This document shows positions 7,082-13,616 of a stretch of DNA of 14,398 nucleotides, piece by piece. Made by a program: the position numbers and the translations under genes. The stretch lies in NCBI GenBank assembly GCA_025455225.1, contig JALOMY010000029.1, positions 1-14,398 on the forward strand, in the 5' to 3' direction. Positions within the stretch are counted from its first letter, which is position 1; each line of letters opens with the position of its first letter. The DNA comes from Cyclobacteriaceae bacterium (GTDB lineage Bacteria > Bacteroidota > Bacteroidia > Cytophagales > Cyclobacteriaceae). The notes below the pieces were generated by a model that saw only the letters and a program-made list of their open reading frames with translations, searched no databases and had not been told where the DNA came from.

Positions 7082-7630
7082 TTATTGATTGCCCGATGTG
7101 GCCGGAAATTTTGCCAGGATATCGGCAATTGCCGTGCGAAGCATAACTTCTGTCTTTTCTGATGTATTATCTTCATCGAGAACCGATACAGCCCAACCCC
7201 GCCACAATAAATGTTTGTTTTCTGAATCCATGAAGTCAATAATTAATGTTCCTTGTCGGTAATTATAGGAATAGGTCCGTGTTCGCGACCAATAGGGCCC
7301 GTAGTAACCGTATGGATCTGTAGTAATCTCCATGTAATCCTCCACGATGATGTGGTAGTGAACAACCATGGATGGATTTTCATCGACAAGCTTATATCCT
7401 TTATTTTTAAGAATATCATCAACAGACGATTTAATCCGTTTGTCATTCAGTTCATTGTAGTACAGGGGATTATTTTTTGATTCAATGTCTTCCGCGGATG
7501 CCCACAAATAGGTTATAAACTCCCGGATGTTATAATCCCGGTCATAATCTGAATAGACCCGAATACTCGGACCGCAGGATGAAGTTAGCATCCCAGCGAT
7601 CACGATCATAAATCCCAGTATTGTTTTCAT
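7082..7630 (-). CDS. DUF4136 family lipoprotein
   Basis: A 182-residue secreted lipoprotein. Residues 1-18 are a type II signal peptide with lipobox LTSSC, so Cys19 is the lipidated residue; Gly20 follows it rather than an inner-membrane retention Asp. The body fits DUF4136: NPLYYNELNDKRIKSSVDDILKNKGY (54-79), a PSMVVHYHI strand (86-94), and the GTLIIDFMDSENKHLLWRGWA segment (127-147) ending in a helix with ILAKFP (171-176). A Tyr/Gly/Pro-rich insert lies at about 104-125. The function of DUF4136 is not established; members sit in the envelope. It is the last gene of a minus-strand run after the BON protein (21 nt gap), which suggests an envelope or stress role. It ends just before the shared terminator. 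Confidence 0.9.
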   Translation of the reverse strand: MKTILGFMIVIAGMLTSSCGPSIRVYSDYDRDYNIREFITYLWASAEDIESKNNPLYYNELNDKRIKSSVDDILKNKGYKLVDENPSMVVHYHIIVEDYMEITTDPYGYYGPYWSRTRTYSYNYRQGTLIIDFMDSENKHLLWRGWAVSVLDEDNTSEKTEVMLRTAIADILAKFPATSGNQ

Positions 7631-7651
7631 TTTGATCTGGAATGAATAAGG

Positions 7652-8335
7652 TTATGCAACAACTAGCGTAGTATCAATTTCAATTTTGTTATTGACTGCT
7701 GTTACACCAGGGCAGGCGAGTGCAGCCGCTTCTGCGTCAAGACGTTCTGCCCAGGTCCGCACTTTCCCCGTTAGCGTAACAATGCTTCCGGTCACCTCTG
7801 CGCGGATGTTTGATGAATCAACGGTAGCACTTCGGTGAAAGGCTGCAATAATATTTTTGCGTACCTCAGAAGGCTCAAGTACTTTGCTTTTTACCTGGAT
7901 CCGGTTGGTTACACCCCTGACACCGGTTAAATCACTTACTGCTTTTTCAGCCGCCTTTTTCATATAATCCCATTCTACGGTGCCATCCAGGTAGACCCAA
8001 CCTTCATCAACTTTAATTTCAATCAGGTCTTCGTTTACAGCACTGTGCCAGGTAAGTGCATTCTTAACCGCCATGGCAATTTCGGCATCATTCCTTGAAG
8101 CAGAGGGTGAAATTTTTACTTCAATATCCACAGCTACCACTTTCACGCCATGAACGCGCTGGGCGGCTCGTTCTGCGGCTAGTTTACGGGCATACGAATC
8201 AACGTTTCCGGAGAGTGTAACAACTCCTTCTTTCACAGCTACTCCGATTTCATGGGCTATATCTTTAAGCTGGGGATCAAATCGGATTTCCTCCATGATA
8301 TCATGCTGAAGTTCAGTATCTGCTTTCATGATCAT
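7652..8335 (-). CDS. Triple BON-domain protein (OsmY-like, no signal peptide)
   Basis: A 227-residue protein made almost entirely of three BON domains at about 6-74, 82-150 and 154-222. Each repeats the same pattern: a helix, a short strand pair with a central Gly (VVTLSGNVDSY, WVYLDGTVEWDY, IVTLTGKVRTW), a second helix (AAERAAQRVHGV, KAAEKAVSDLTGV, DAEAAALACPGV) and a closing strand (VVAVDIEVKI, TNRIQVKS, VNNKIEIDT). BON domains usually bind membranes or envelope surfaces; E. coli OsmY is a periplasmic, osmotically induced example with two. Here no signal peptide is visible, so the protein should stay in the cytoplasm unless exported another way. A second in-frame ATG (third codon, MIMK) is an equally possible start. 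It starts 4 nt after the end of the preceding gene, a sign of one transcript with it. Confidence 0.92.
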   Translation of the reverse strand: MIMKADTELQHDIMEEIRFDPQLKDIAHEIGVAVKEGVVTLSGNVDSYARKLAAERAAQRVHGVKVVAVDIEVKISPSASRNDAEIAMAVKNALTWHSAVNEDLIEIKVDEGWVYLDGTVEWDYMKKAAEKAVSDLTGVRGVTNRIQVKSKVLEPSEVRKNIIAAFHRSATVDSSNIRAEVTGSIVTLTGKVRTWAERLDAEAAALACPGVTAVNNKIEIDTTLVVA

Positions 8336-8339
8336 AACT

Positions 8340-8846
8340 TTATAAATTGATTATTTTTTCCAATCGTTCGATGATCTTATTGGCAACGATCTCGGTCTCG
8401 CTTTTTGACGAGGCCGAACTGATGGCATCTATTCCTGATAATTTTTCCTGCCCGGTATCGGAGGTGGTTAATACAATGACCTTTTCACGCGGACTGGCTT
8501 TGTTAACCAGTTCGGTTATTTCGGGTTGCGGTTCCCAATCTTCCCAGGTTTGAAGAATAATAATTGCATTCCAATCCTTTTCATTAATGGAGCGCAGGTT
8601 GCCCAGGTCAATAACTTCACTTTCTATGGCTTTCGACTGGAAGTATCTGGACAAAGCATCGGCAACATCATTTTTGAATGAGGTCTTTTGCAAAACTACA
8701 AGCACACGTTTGGCCTGCTGTGCTTCCTTTGGACTTAGCCGGTTCTCATACTGTTGTACCCGAATTGTATTTCCGCTCAGAATAAAAAGGAATATGAGCA
8801 GAATCAGGGTAATGATGATGGTGTTGATTTTTATGTAACCTTTCAT
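8340..8846 (-). CDS. Membrane-anchored protein of unknown function
   Basis: I do not recognise this 168-residue protein as a named family. Residues 7-24 form a single hydrophobic helix (TIIITLILLIFLFIL) after a short basic start, with no lipobox and no clear cleavage site, so an N-terminal anchor with the rest outside the inner membrane is most likely. From residue 47 the order of strands and helices (RVLVVLQ, a helix around 58-72, IESEVIDL, NAIIILQTW, KVIVLTTSD, a final helix at 149-165) resembles a flavodoxin-like alpha/beta fold, but the FMN phosphate loop is absent. A Trp-rich loop (TWEDWEP, 100-106) stands out. It is the first gene of the minus-strand run leading to the BON and DUF4136 genes, so it is probably co-expressed with them from the 8847-9039 region. 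Confidence 0.78.
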   Translation of the reverse strand: MKGYIKINTIIITLILLIFLFILSGNTIRVQQYENRLSPKEAQQAKRVLVVLQKTSFKNDVADALSRYFQSKAIESEVIDLGNLRSINEKDWNAIIILQTWEDWEPQPEITELVNKASPREKVIVLTTSDTGQEKLSGIDAISSASSKSETEIVANKIIERLEKIINL

Positions 8847-8917
8847 TGGCTTTTATTATGGTATTGAAGATATACCGTTTAAAAGGGACAGCCAATGACC
8901 GGCATCATACCGGATTT

Positions 8918-8929
8918 GGATTAAAATCA
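8918..8929. promoter_or_regulatory. FNR/CRP-like palindrome, box 1 (divergent region)
   Basis: GGAT-TAAA-ATCA at 8918-8929, one mismatch from TGAT-N4-ATCA. The 12-mer GATTAAAATCAT at 8919-8930 is repeated exactly upstream of pncB (11569-11580). The box centre (8923.5) lies about 51 nt upstream of a weak minus-strand -7 candidate (TATCTTCA, complement of 8865-8872) serving the gene that starts at 8846. Role inferred from sequence only. Confidence 0.5.
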
Positions 8930-8973
8930 TAATCTTTGATTGAAGATACTTAATGATCACGTTCAGGGAAATT

Positions 8974-8989
8974 AATGATATGTGTCATT
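8974..8989. promoter_or_regulatory. FNR/CRP-like palindrome, box 2 (before the 9040 gene)
   Basis: AATGATATGTGTCATT is a dyad with 5-bp arms (AATGA/TCATT) and the core TGAT-N4-GTCA, one base from the FNR-type core. Its centre (8981.5) is 30.5 nt before the first base of the plus-strand -7 candidate at 9012, which places it near -42 from the expected start, the classical class II activator position for Crp/Fnr proteins. Confidence 0.55.
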
Positions 8990-9019
8990 GCGGGGGGTGG
9001 ATATCGGGGTTTTCATTTG
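8988..9019 (+). promoter_or_regulatory. Candidate promoter for the 9040 gene
   Basis: TTGC (8988-8991), a 20-nt spacer, then TTCATTTG (9012-9019), one base off TAnnTTTG. The start of transcription would fall about 15-20 nt before the ATG at 9040. The poor -33 element and the palindrome just upstream fit an activator-dependent promoter. Confidence 0.45.
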
Positions 9020-9039
9020 TGATTGGCTAACAAACGAAT

Positions 9040-9573
9040 ATGAAAGAACAAGCTTTTGAATTAAAGCACGTTTACCGGATGCTGGAAGAAGCCAGAATAA
9101 CCTGGAATACCCAGACCAAGCAATTTGTATTAAATGAATTGGAACAAGCCATTAAAGAACTTGATTCTGATCTTGACCTGGTGGTGGATATAAACGATGC
9201 CATTCGAAATCACGAAACTGTAACTCTGGCGTTTCGAAACCTTCCCAGCGGGCTCGTTTACAACGATGATAACCTTCTCAATCAGCAGGAGGGTAAAAGT
9301 GGTAATCTTATCAAATACGGAGGAACCCTGAATTTCTCATTTGTATACCTGGGCGATGTAATCATTTGGATGACGTATCCGTACATTCGGGAGATACTCG
9401 AAAACACCGAAGACTTTGTAGATATTACCCGAACTAAACCAGATAAACTGACACGCGAAATCATCCGCGATGCCATAACCCGCTTTCTCACTGAAATGAT
9501 TTCCTGGCATACCGGTAAATTGGGTAAGCAGCAACGAATTGGATTCGCCACCGGTACTTCAGAAACCGAGTAG
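9040..9573 (+). CDS. Conserved-looking hypothetical protein, cytoplasmic
   Basis: I do not recognise this 177-residue protein. It has no signal peptide or membrane helix. Residues 1-55 are helical and acidic (YRMLEEARITWNTQTKQFVLNELEQAIKELDSDLD), 60-110 look like a beta-rich core (TVTLAFRNL, KYGGTLNFSFVYLGDVIIWM), and 112-155 are helical again (YPYIREILE, RDAITRFLTEMISWH). The codon use is like its neighbours. It is a single-gene unit with its own predicted promoter and an FNR-like palindrome, divergent from the BON operon, and it ends one base short of the stop codon of the convergent phosphoribosyltransferase gene. Its setting suggests a role in the same stress response; nothing in the sequence gives a biochemical function. 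Confidence 0.8.
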   Translation: MKEQAFELKHVYRMLEEARITWNTQTKQFVLNELEQAIKELDSDLDLVVDINDAIRNHETVTLAFRNLPSGLVYNDDNLLNQQEGKSGNLIKYGGTLNFSFVYLGDVIIWMTYPYIREILENTEDFVDITRTKPDKLTREIIRDAITRFLTEMISWHTGKLGKQQRIGFATGTSETE

Positions 9574-9574
9574 A

Positions 9575-10225
9575 TTAGCTTAAAACAGGATGATTGTGTT
9601 CAGCTTCCCATTTTTCCAATAAATGGACTACGGTATCGTCATCTACATTCCCGAACGTGTAATACCCTTGTGATACCGCATAGTAATTATGCGGAATGTT
9701 AATAATCACAACCTCATCAACTTTTTTGCGCAGAGACCTCATCATATGTTCACCACCTACCGGAGCGGCTACAACAATTTTACCTGCGCCTTGCTTCTTG
9801 CAAAGCTCAATCGTGGCCAGCAGGGTGGCACCGGTGGCAATACCGTCATCAACGATAATAACCGTTCTGCCTTTGATTGGAGGTAGTGGTTTTCCTTTCC
9901 GGAGTTTATTGATTCTTCGGGTTATTTCTTTCCTTTCCCTATCCACTACCGATTGAATGATTTCAGGTGGTAACGAAGTTCTTGCTTCATCAAAAATGTA
10001 TAAGCTTCCGTCTTCAGCTATAGCGCCAAATGCAGCTTCCGGATTAAATGGATAGCCCAATTTTCGGGTAACCACAACGGCCAGATCAGCATCAAGATCA
10101 CGGGCTACATAATAGGCGGTCTCTACGCCTCCTCGCGGAATCCCTAAGATTAATACATTTTGATTCCGGTATTTTTGCAGTACCACGGCAAGTTTCTCAC
10201 CACCTTCTTTTCGATCCTTAAACAT
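9575..10225 (-). CDS. Phosphoribosyltransferase-family protein
   Basis: A 216-residue type I phosphoribosyltransferase fold. The PRPP-binding signature is VIIVDDGIATGAT at 122-134 (two acidic residues, then the GxxTG loop). The PPi-loop-like GIPRGGVE (28-35), TRKLGYPFNPEAAFGAIAEDG (53-73) and the AAPVGG segment (153-158) are typical of the stand-alone family found in stress loci, including Rv0571c-type proteins of mycobacteria. The true substrate of this subgroup is not known to me; it is not a standard purine, pyrimidine or orotate enzyme, as the hood region differs. It is the second gene of a minus-strand pair after the baeRF gene (35 nt gap). The convergent 9040-9573 gene ends one base away, and no terminator is seen between them. 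The island also contains pncB, which uses the same co-substrate (PRPP). Confidence 0.9.
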   Translation of the reverse strand: MFKDRKEGGEKLAVVLQKYRNQNVLILGIPRGGVETAYYVARDLDADLAVVVTRKLGYPFNPEAAFGAIAEDGSLYIFDEARTSLPPEIIQSVVDRERKEITRRINKLRKGKPLPPIKGRTVIIVDDGIATGATLLATIELCKKQGAGKIVVAAPVGGEHMMRSLRKKVDEVVIINIPHNYYAVSQGYYTFGNVDDDTVVHLLEKWEAEHNHPVLS

Positions 10226-10260
10226 AATTCAAGAGGTTTGCAGGTTGATAGTTGTTAGTT

Positions 10261-11370
10261 TTAGTAGCGAAGAAGCAAGGCAATGGAATCAAACCGTTTC
10301 AAGGCGCGTTCTTCCATAAATTCTATACGTCCCCCTTTTTCCAAAACAGTTTCGATAATTTCGTCAACAGCATCCGGAACCAGTGTGTATTTCACTTTAG
10401 GAGGATTTAGGTAAAGAACCGGGTCCCCGTCACGGAGGTATGATTTGCAGAAGTAGTCTTTTTCAACCATCAAATGCAATCCGCGTCCTTCATGAGAAGC
10501 TTGCCAGACTTCCTGAATACCTTTCGCCAGTTTATGGGGTGTATCTTTTTCTTCAAGCTCTTTGATTTTCACTTTCGCTTTGGCCTGATTGAATTTCACA
10601 TAACCGTTCCAGGCTTTAGTTCTGAGATCAAAGAAATTTTTATCGCTGAATGATCCGGATATTTCAGCTGCCACTTTTTCCTTCAGATGAGTAGCTGAAT
10701 AAAAATCGGCTATGTGCTTTTTCGTTCCTGATATCAGTAACGGCATTGAATTCCGGTTAAGGTAAGTGGTAAGCTGGTTTCCGGCTTCTTTATAAAAACT
10801 CTCAACCCGTGCCTTATTCACAATGCTCTTGTCTTTTTCAAAGGCCTTAAGCGATTTACCAAACGAAGTGCCCAGGCTGGGCCTTGCATATTCGTATTCT
10901 TCTTCATAATGGGCAGGGAAGAATCCATCCCGAATTTCCATTAATTCATTTCCGGATGCGGAATATAAACTCACGGATTTTTTACCCAGCACCAAAACAT
11001 AGTATGTAGACAACAGTTGTTTCAGGTAGAGCAGATCGCGTGTTTCAAATGATGTATCGTGAATAATTCGCTCGTTAACATCAAATGGGAAATAAAGGAT
11101 TTCAGAAATATCAGTTGAGACGAATAGGCCGACACCACTCATACTGTAATCCGGCTTATAGGCTTTGATCAGTCCTTCCAGTTTTTCCATCATCAATTGA
11201 CCTTGTGCCGAAGGATTTCTCTTCAGTATAGACTTGGCCTTACGTATGGCTTTCCGGAAAAGTTCCGGGTTTTGCATCCGTTCACGGGATAATCTGTACT
11301 GCGGAACTATTACCGACAGACAGGGTCTGTTCTTAACGGATAATAAACGGTTTAATGTGTCGAGTATCAT
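10261..11370 (-). CDS. eRF1/Pelota-related protein of the baeRF family
   Basis: A 369-residue protein that fits the bacterial/archaeal eRF1-like (baeRF, probably baeRF3) group. The N-terminal part (15-160) starts with CLSVIVPQYRLSRE and includes SGVGLFVSTDISEILYFPF. The middle part (about 165-255) has MPLLISGTKKHIADF. The C-terminal part (280-369) resembles the L7Ae-like eRF1 domain: VWQASHEGRGLHLMVEKDYF (288-307), then DAVDEIIETVLEKGGRIEFME (333-353). No GGQ motif is present, so peptide release in the eRF1 manner is unlikely. Relatives are linked to ribosome rescue or hibernation: Rv2629 of M. tuberculosis belongs to this broad group, and the hibernation factor Balon is an eRF1/Pelota homologue (from memory). 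It is the first gene of a minus-strand pair with the phosphoribosyltransferase. Family call likely; subfamily and role inferred. Confidence 0.83.
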   Translation of the reverse strand: MILDTLNRLLSVKNRPCLSVIVPQYRLSRERMQNPELFRKAIRKAKSILKRNPSAQGQLMMEKLEGLIKAYKPDYSMSGVGLFVSTDISEILYFPFDVNERIIHDTSFETRDLLYLKQLLSTYYVLVLGKKSVSLYSASGNELMEIRDGFFPAHYEEEYEYARPSLGTSFGKSLKAFEKDKSIVNKARVESFYKEAGNQLTTYLNRNSMPLLISGTKKHIADFYSATHLKEKVAAEISGSFSDKNFFDLRTKAWNGYVKFNQAKAKVKIKELEEKDTPHKLAKGIQEVWQASHEGRGLHLMVEKDYFCKSYLRDGDPVLYLNPPKVKYTLVPDAVDEIIETVLEKGGRIEFMEERALKRFDSIALLLRY

Positions 11371-11567
11371 GGCTGTTTCTTTTGAACCAAACTACTTAGC
11401 AGTAATCATCTTGTCTATGATAATGGTTCTTCCACCCGGTGATTTTTGTCGTGTGGTTTAGTGGGGTCAAGAAAATGATTCAATGAAGAAAACAACCATG
11501 TTTCGGTAACCTAAATCCGTTCATGCAGTTACTCTCGCATTCCGATTTCAACAACAAACCAGTATCC

Positions 11568-11579
11568 TGATTAAAATCA
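11568..11579. promoter_or_regulatory. FNR-like palindrome, box 3 (before pncB)
   Basis: TGAT-TAAA-ATCA matches the full FNR core TGAT-N4-ATCA at all eight positions. Its centre (11573.5) is 30.5 nt before the first base of the -7 candidate at 11604, exactly the spacing seen for box 2 and its promoter. It lies in the 245-nt region between the divergent baeRF and pncB genes, so it could act on either. Confidence 0.62.
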
Positions 11580-11611
11580 TTAAGAAAAGAAGGAGCCAAT
11601 TTGTAGATTTA
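11580..11611 (+). promoter_or_regulatory. Candidate activator-dependent promoter for pncB
   Basis: TAGATTTA at 11604-11611 matches TAnnTTTG except for the last base. No TTTG is found 19-20 nt upstream (TTAA at 11580-11583 is the nearest), as is common where an activator replaces the -33 contact. The expected start is at or near the pncB ATG (11616), implying a very short leader or none. Confidence 0.4.
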
Positions 11612-11615
11612 GAGG

Positions 11616-13034
11616 ATGTCAATACTAAAGCAACACAGTGCATTATACACCGATTATTACGAGCTGACTATGGCCCAGGGGTATTACCTGACCGGCAGGC
11701 ATGAGGAGCAAGCATGTTTTGATTATTTTTTCAGGAAGTTGCCTTTTCAGGGAGGATATGTAGTTTTTGCCGGCTTGCAGGATTTACTGGAAATTCTGCA
11801 AGGGCTTCGGTTTCAACCGGAAGACATTGATTACTTGAAGTCGCAGGGGTTCAATGACCGGTTTCTGAGTTACCTGAAGGATTTCGAGTTTAGGGGTACG
11901 ATTTATTCAGTGATTGAAGGTGAGATTGTTTTTCCTAACGAGCCGATACTTCGAATCCACGGAACCATTCTGGAAACTCAAATCGTGGAGACACTGGTAT
12001 TGAACCTGCTGAATTTTGAATCGTTAATTGCCACCAAAGCCAGGCGTCTTAAAGTGGCTGCCGGAAATCGAAGTATTCTTGACTTTGGCCTTCGAAGGGC
12101 TCAGGGTTTGGGCGGCATTCATGCAAGCCGCGCGGCTACGATTGGCGGTGCAGAAACTACATCCAATGTTTATAGTGCATTGCAATTCGGTTTACGGCCC
12201 ACCGGAACTATGGCGCATTCATGGATTGAAAGTTTTGATCATGAACTTGAAGCCTTCCGAAAGTTTGCCGAAATTTTTCCGGATAACAGTATTTTCCTGG
12301 TTGATACGCTGAATACATTGAGATCGGGAATTCCTAATGCCATTCAGGTAGCGCATGAAATGGAAAAGAAAGGACACCGCCTGAAAGGTATTCGCCTCGA
12401 CAGTGGCGACCTGGCTTATTTAAGCAAGCGGGCGCGGTTTATGCTTGATGAAGCAGGCCTTCACCACGTGCAGATCGTTGCCTCCAATCAGCTGGACGAA
12501 CATATCATTAAGAGTCTGTTGGAACAAGGTGCTCCCATTGATGTCTTTGGTGTTGGCACCAACCTGGTTACCGGAAGGGAAGATGCTGCACTCGATGGGG
12601 TATATAAACTTACTATGTTTGATCAGAAACCCAGGCTTAAGATTTCAGACAATATTGAGAAAATACTATTGCCAGGAGTTAAGAAGATCCATCGCTACCG
12701 AAATGGTGATGGTACTTTCTTTGCTGATGCTGTAGTACTGGAGGAAGAACAGGAAATTGAACGCATGATACATCCCTTTCAACCCCTGAAACAGTTGGAT
12801 TTGTGCGGGCTCGAAAAGGAAAATTTATTACACCGGGTAATGGAGAATGGTAAAATTACGATTCCCGGAAAAACGCCTTATGAAATTGCTGATTTTGTTC
12901 TGCATCGATTCAGCCTGCTTCCAGATGAGCACAAGCGGTTTGAATATCCGCACATCTACAAAGTTGGAATAAGCCCCTCATTAATGAAACTCCGCGATGA
13001 AGAAGTGGAGAAGAAAAGAAAAAGTTATTCCTGA
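11616..13034 (+). CDS. pncB: Nicotinate phosphoribosyltransferase
   Basis: PncB makes nicotinate mononucleotide from nicotinate and PRPP (ATP-coupled), the entry step of the Preiss-Handler NAD salvage route. The 472 residues fit the longer bacterial type (like Bacillus or mycobacterial PncB2) rather than the ~400-residue E. coli enzyme. Motifs: YTDYYELTM (11-19), DFGLRRAQG (156-164), GTMAHSW (197-203) with the His that is phosphorylated in the family, DTLNT (230-234), RLDSGDL (260-266) and FGVGTNL (311-317). The C-terminal extension (from about 350) ends in a basic tail. The ATG at 11616 follows AGAGG directly, with no properly spaced Shine-Dalgarno; GGAG at 11592-11595 is too far away. First of a four-gene run with pncA (22 nt gap), a kinase and a COG2187 gene; box 3 lies just upstream. 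Confidence 0.96.
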   Translation: MSILKQHSALYTDYYELTMAQGYYLTGRHEEQACFDYFFRKLPFQGGYVVFAGLQDLLEILQGLRFQPEDIDYLKSQGFNDRFLSYLKDFEFRGTIYSVIEGEIVFPNEPILRIHGTILETQIVETLVLNLLNFESLIATKARRLKVAAGNRSILDFGLRRAQGLGGIHASRAATIGGAETTSNVYSALQFGLRPTGTMAHSWIESFDHELEAFRKFAEIFPDNSIFLVDTLNTLRSGIPNAIQVAHEMEKKGHRLKGIRLDSGDLAYLSKRARFMLDEAGLHHVQIVASNQLDEHIIKSLLEQGAPIDVFGVGTNLVTGREDAALDGVYKLTMFDQKPRLKISDNIEKILLPGVKKIHRYRNGDGTFFADAVVLEEEQEIERMIHPFQPLKQLDLCGLEKENLLHRVMENGKITIPGKTPYEIADFVLHRFSLLPDEHKRFEYPHIYKVGISPSLMKLRDEEVEKKRKSYS

Positions 13035-13056
13035 AGGTTTTAATTAGAGAATATAC

Positions 13057-13605
13057 ATGAAAGCTTTATTGATAGTTGATGTTCAGAATGATTTCTGCCC
13101 CGGTGGAACATTGGCTGTTCCGGATGGAGAAAAAGTAGTGCCGGTCATTAATTCACTGATGGATCGGTTTTCAGTAATCATAGCTTCAAAAGACTGGCAT
13201 CCGAAGTCAAGTAAACATTTCCTGAAATGGCCCGTACATTGCCTTCAGGATACGTACGGTGCCGCTTTTTATCCACAGCTCGATGATGAAAAAATTCAAT
13301 TCGTTTTTCTGAAAGGTACAGAAGGTGAGGATGACGGTTATTCTGCATTCGAAGCAACCAATAACGACCTCGAGTCTTTCCTGAAAGCGAAACAGGTTGA
13401 TGATCTCTATGTATGTGGATTGGCAACGGATTATTGTGTACTGGCTTCAGCGCTGGATGCCAAAAAGAAAGGATTTCATGTTTTGGTCATTGAAGATGCC
13501 GTGCGCGGAGTCGAGGTTACCAAAGGCGATGTTGAACGAGCCAAAGAAGAAATGAAACACAAGGGCATTGTATTTATTCATTCGAATGAAGTGCCGCTGG
13601 AATAA
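13057..13605 (+). CDS. pncA: Nicotinamidase (cysteine hydrolase, isochorismatase fold)
   Basis: Hydrolyses nicotinamide to nicotinate, feeding the PncB step encoded just upstream. The catalytic triad is visible as Asp8 (VDVQND), Lys86 (FLKGT) and Cys127 (GLATDYCV). Metal ligands are probably Asp46 and His48 (SKDWHP) and His61 (WPVHC). The cis-peptide-associated GLATDYCV context is the nicotinamidase form rather than that of other isochorismatase-like hydrolases. At 182 residues it is on the short side: the loop between DWHP and WPVHC is only about 10 residues, where many relatives have 25-35. The start ATG (13057) comes 22 nt after pncB. Two consecutive NAD salvage enzymes in one transcript support both calls. 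Confidence 0.95.
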   Translation: MKALLIVDVQNDFCPGGTLAVPDGEKVVPVINSLMDRFSVIIASKDWHPKSSKHFLKWPVHCLQDTYGAAFYPQLDDEKIQFVFLKGTEGEDDGYSAFEATNNDLESFLKAKQVDDLYVCGLATDYCVLASALDAKKKGFHVLVIEDAVRGVEVTKGDVERAKEEMKHKGIVFIHSNEVPLE

Positions 13606-13616
13606 TTACAGCGTAT

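Noticed and set aside
8898..8914. CCGG-N7-CCGG (ACCGG repeated) as a hairpin
   Set aside because: Only a 4-bp stem from two self-complementary tetramers; too short to support as a structure.
9282..9551. Minus-strand open frames opposite the 9040-9573 gene
   Set aside because: They are low-complexity antisense shadows; the plus frame has a sensible composition, promoter and spacing.
11405..11421. ATCAT-N7-ATGAT inverted repeat in the baeRF/pncB spacer, as another FNR-type box
   Set aside because: The half-sites point the wrong way for TGAT-N4-ATCA, and the spacing is 7, so it does not fit the same regulator; at best an unrelated dyad.
11440..11451. TGATTTTTGTCG as a further FNR-like box for the baeRF gene
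   Set aside because: Two of eight core bases differ, and there is no TAnnTTTG element at the expected distance on the minus strand.
12028..12312. Open frame inside pncB in another frame
   Set aside because: It lies wholly within a gene with clear family motifs in frame; the alternative translation shows no recognisable domain.
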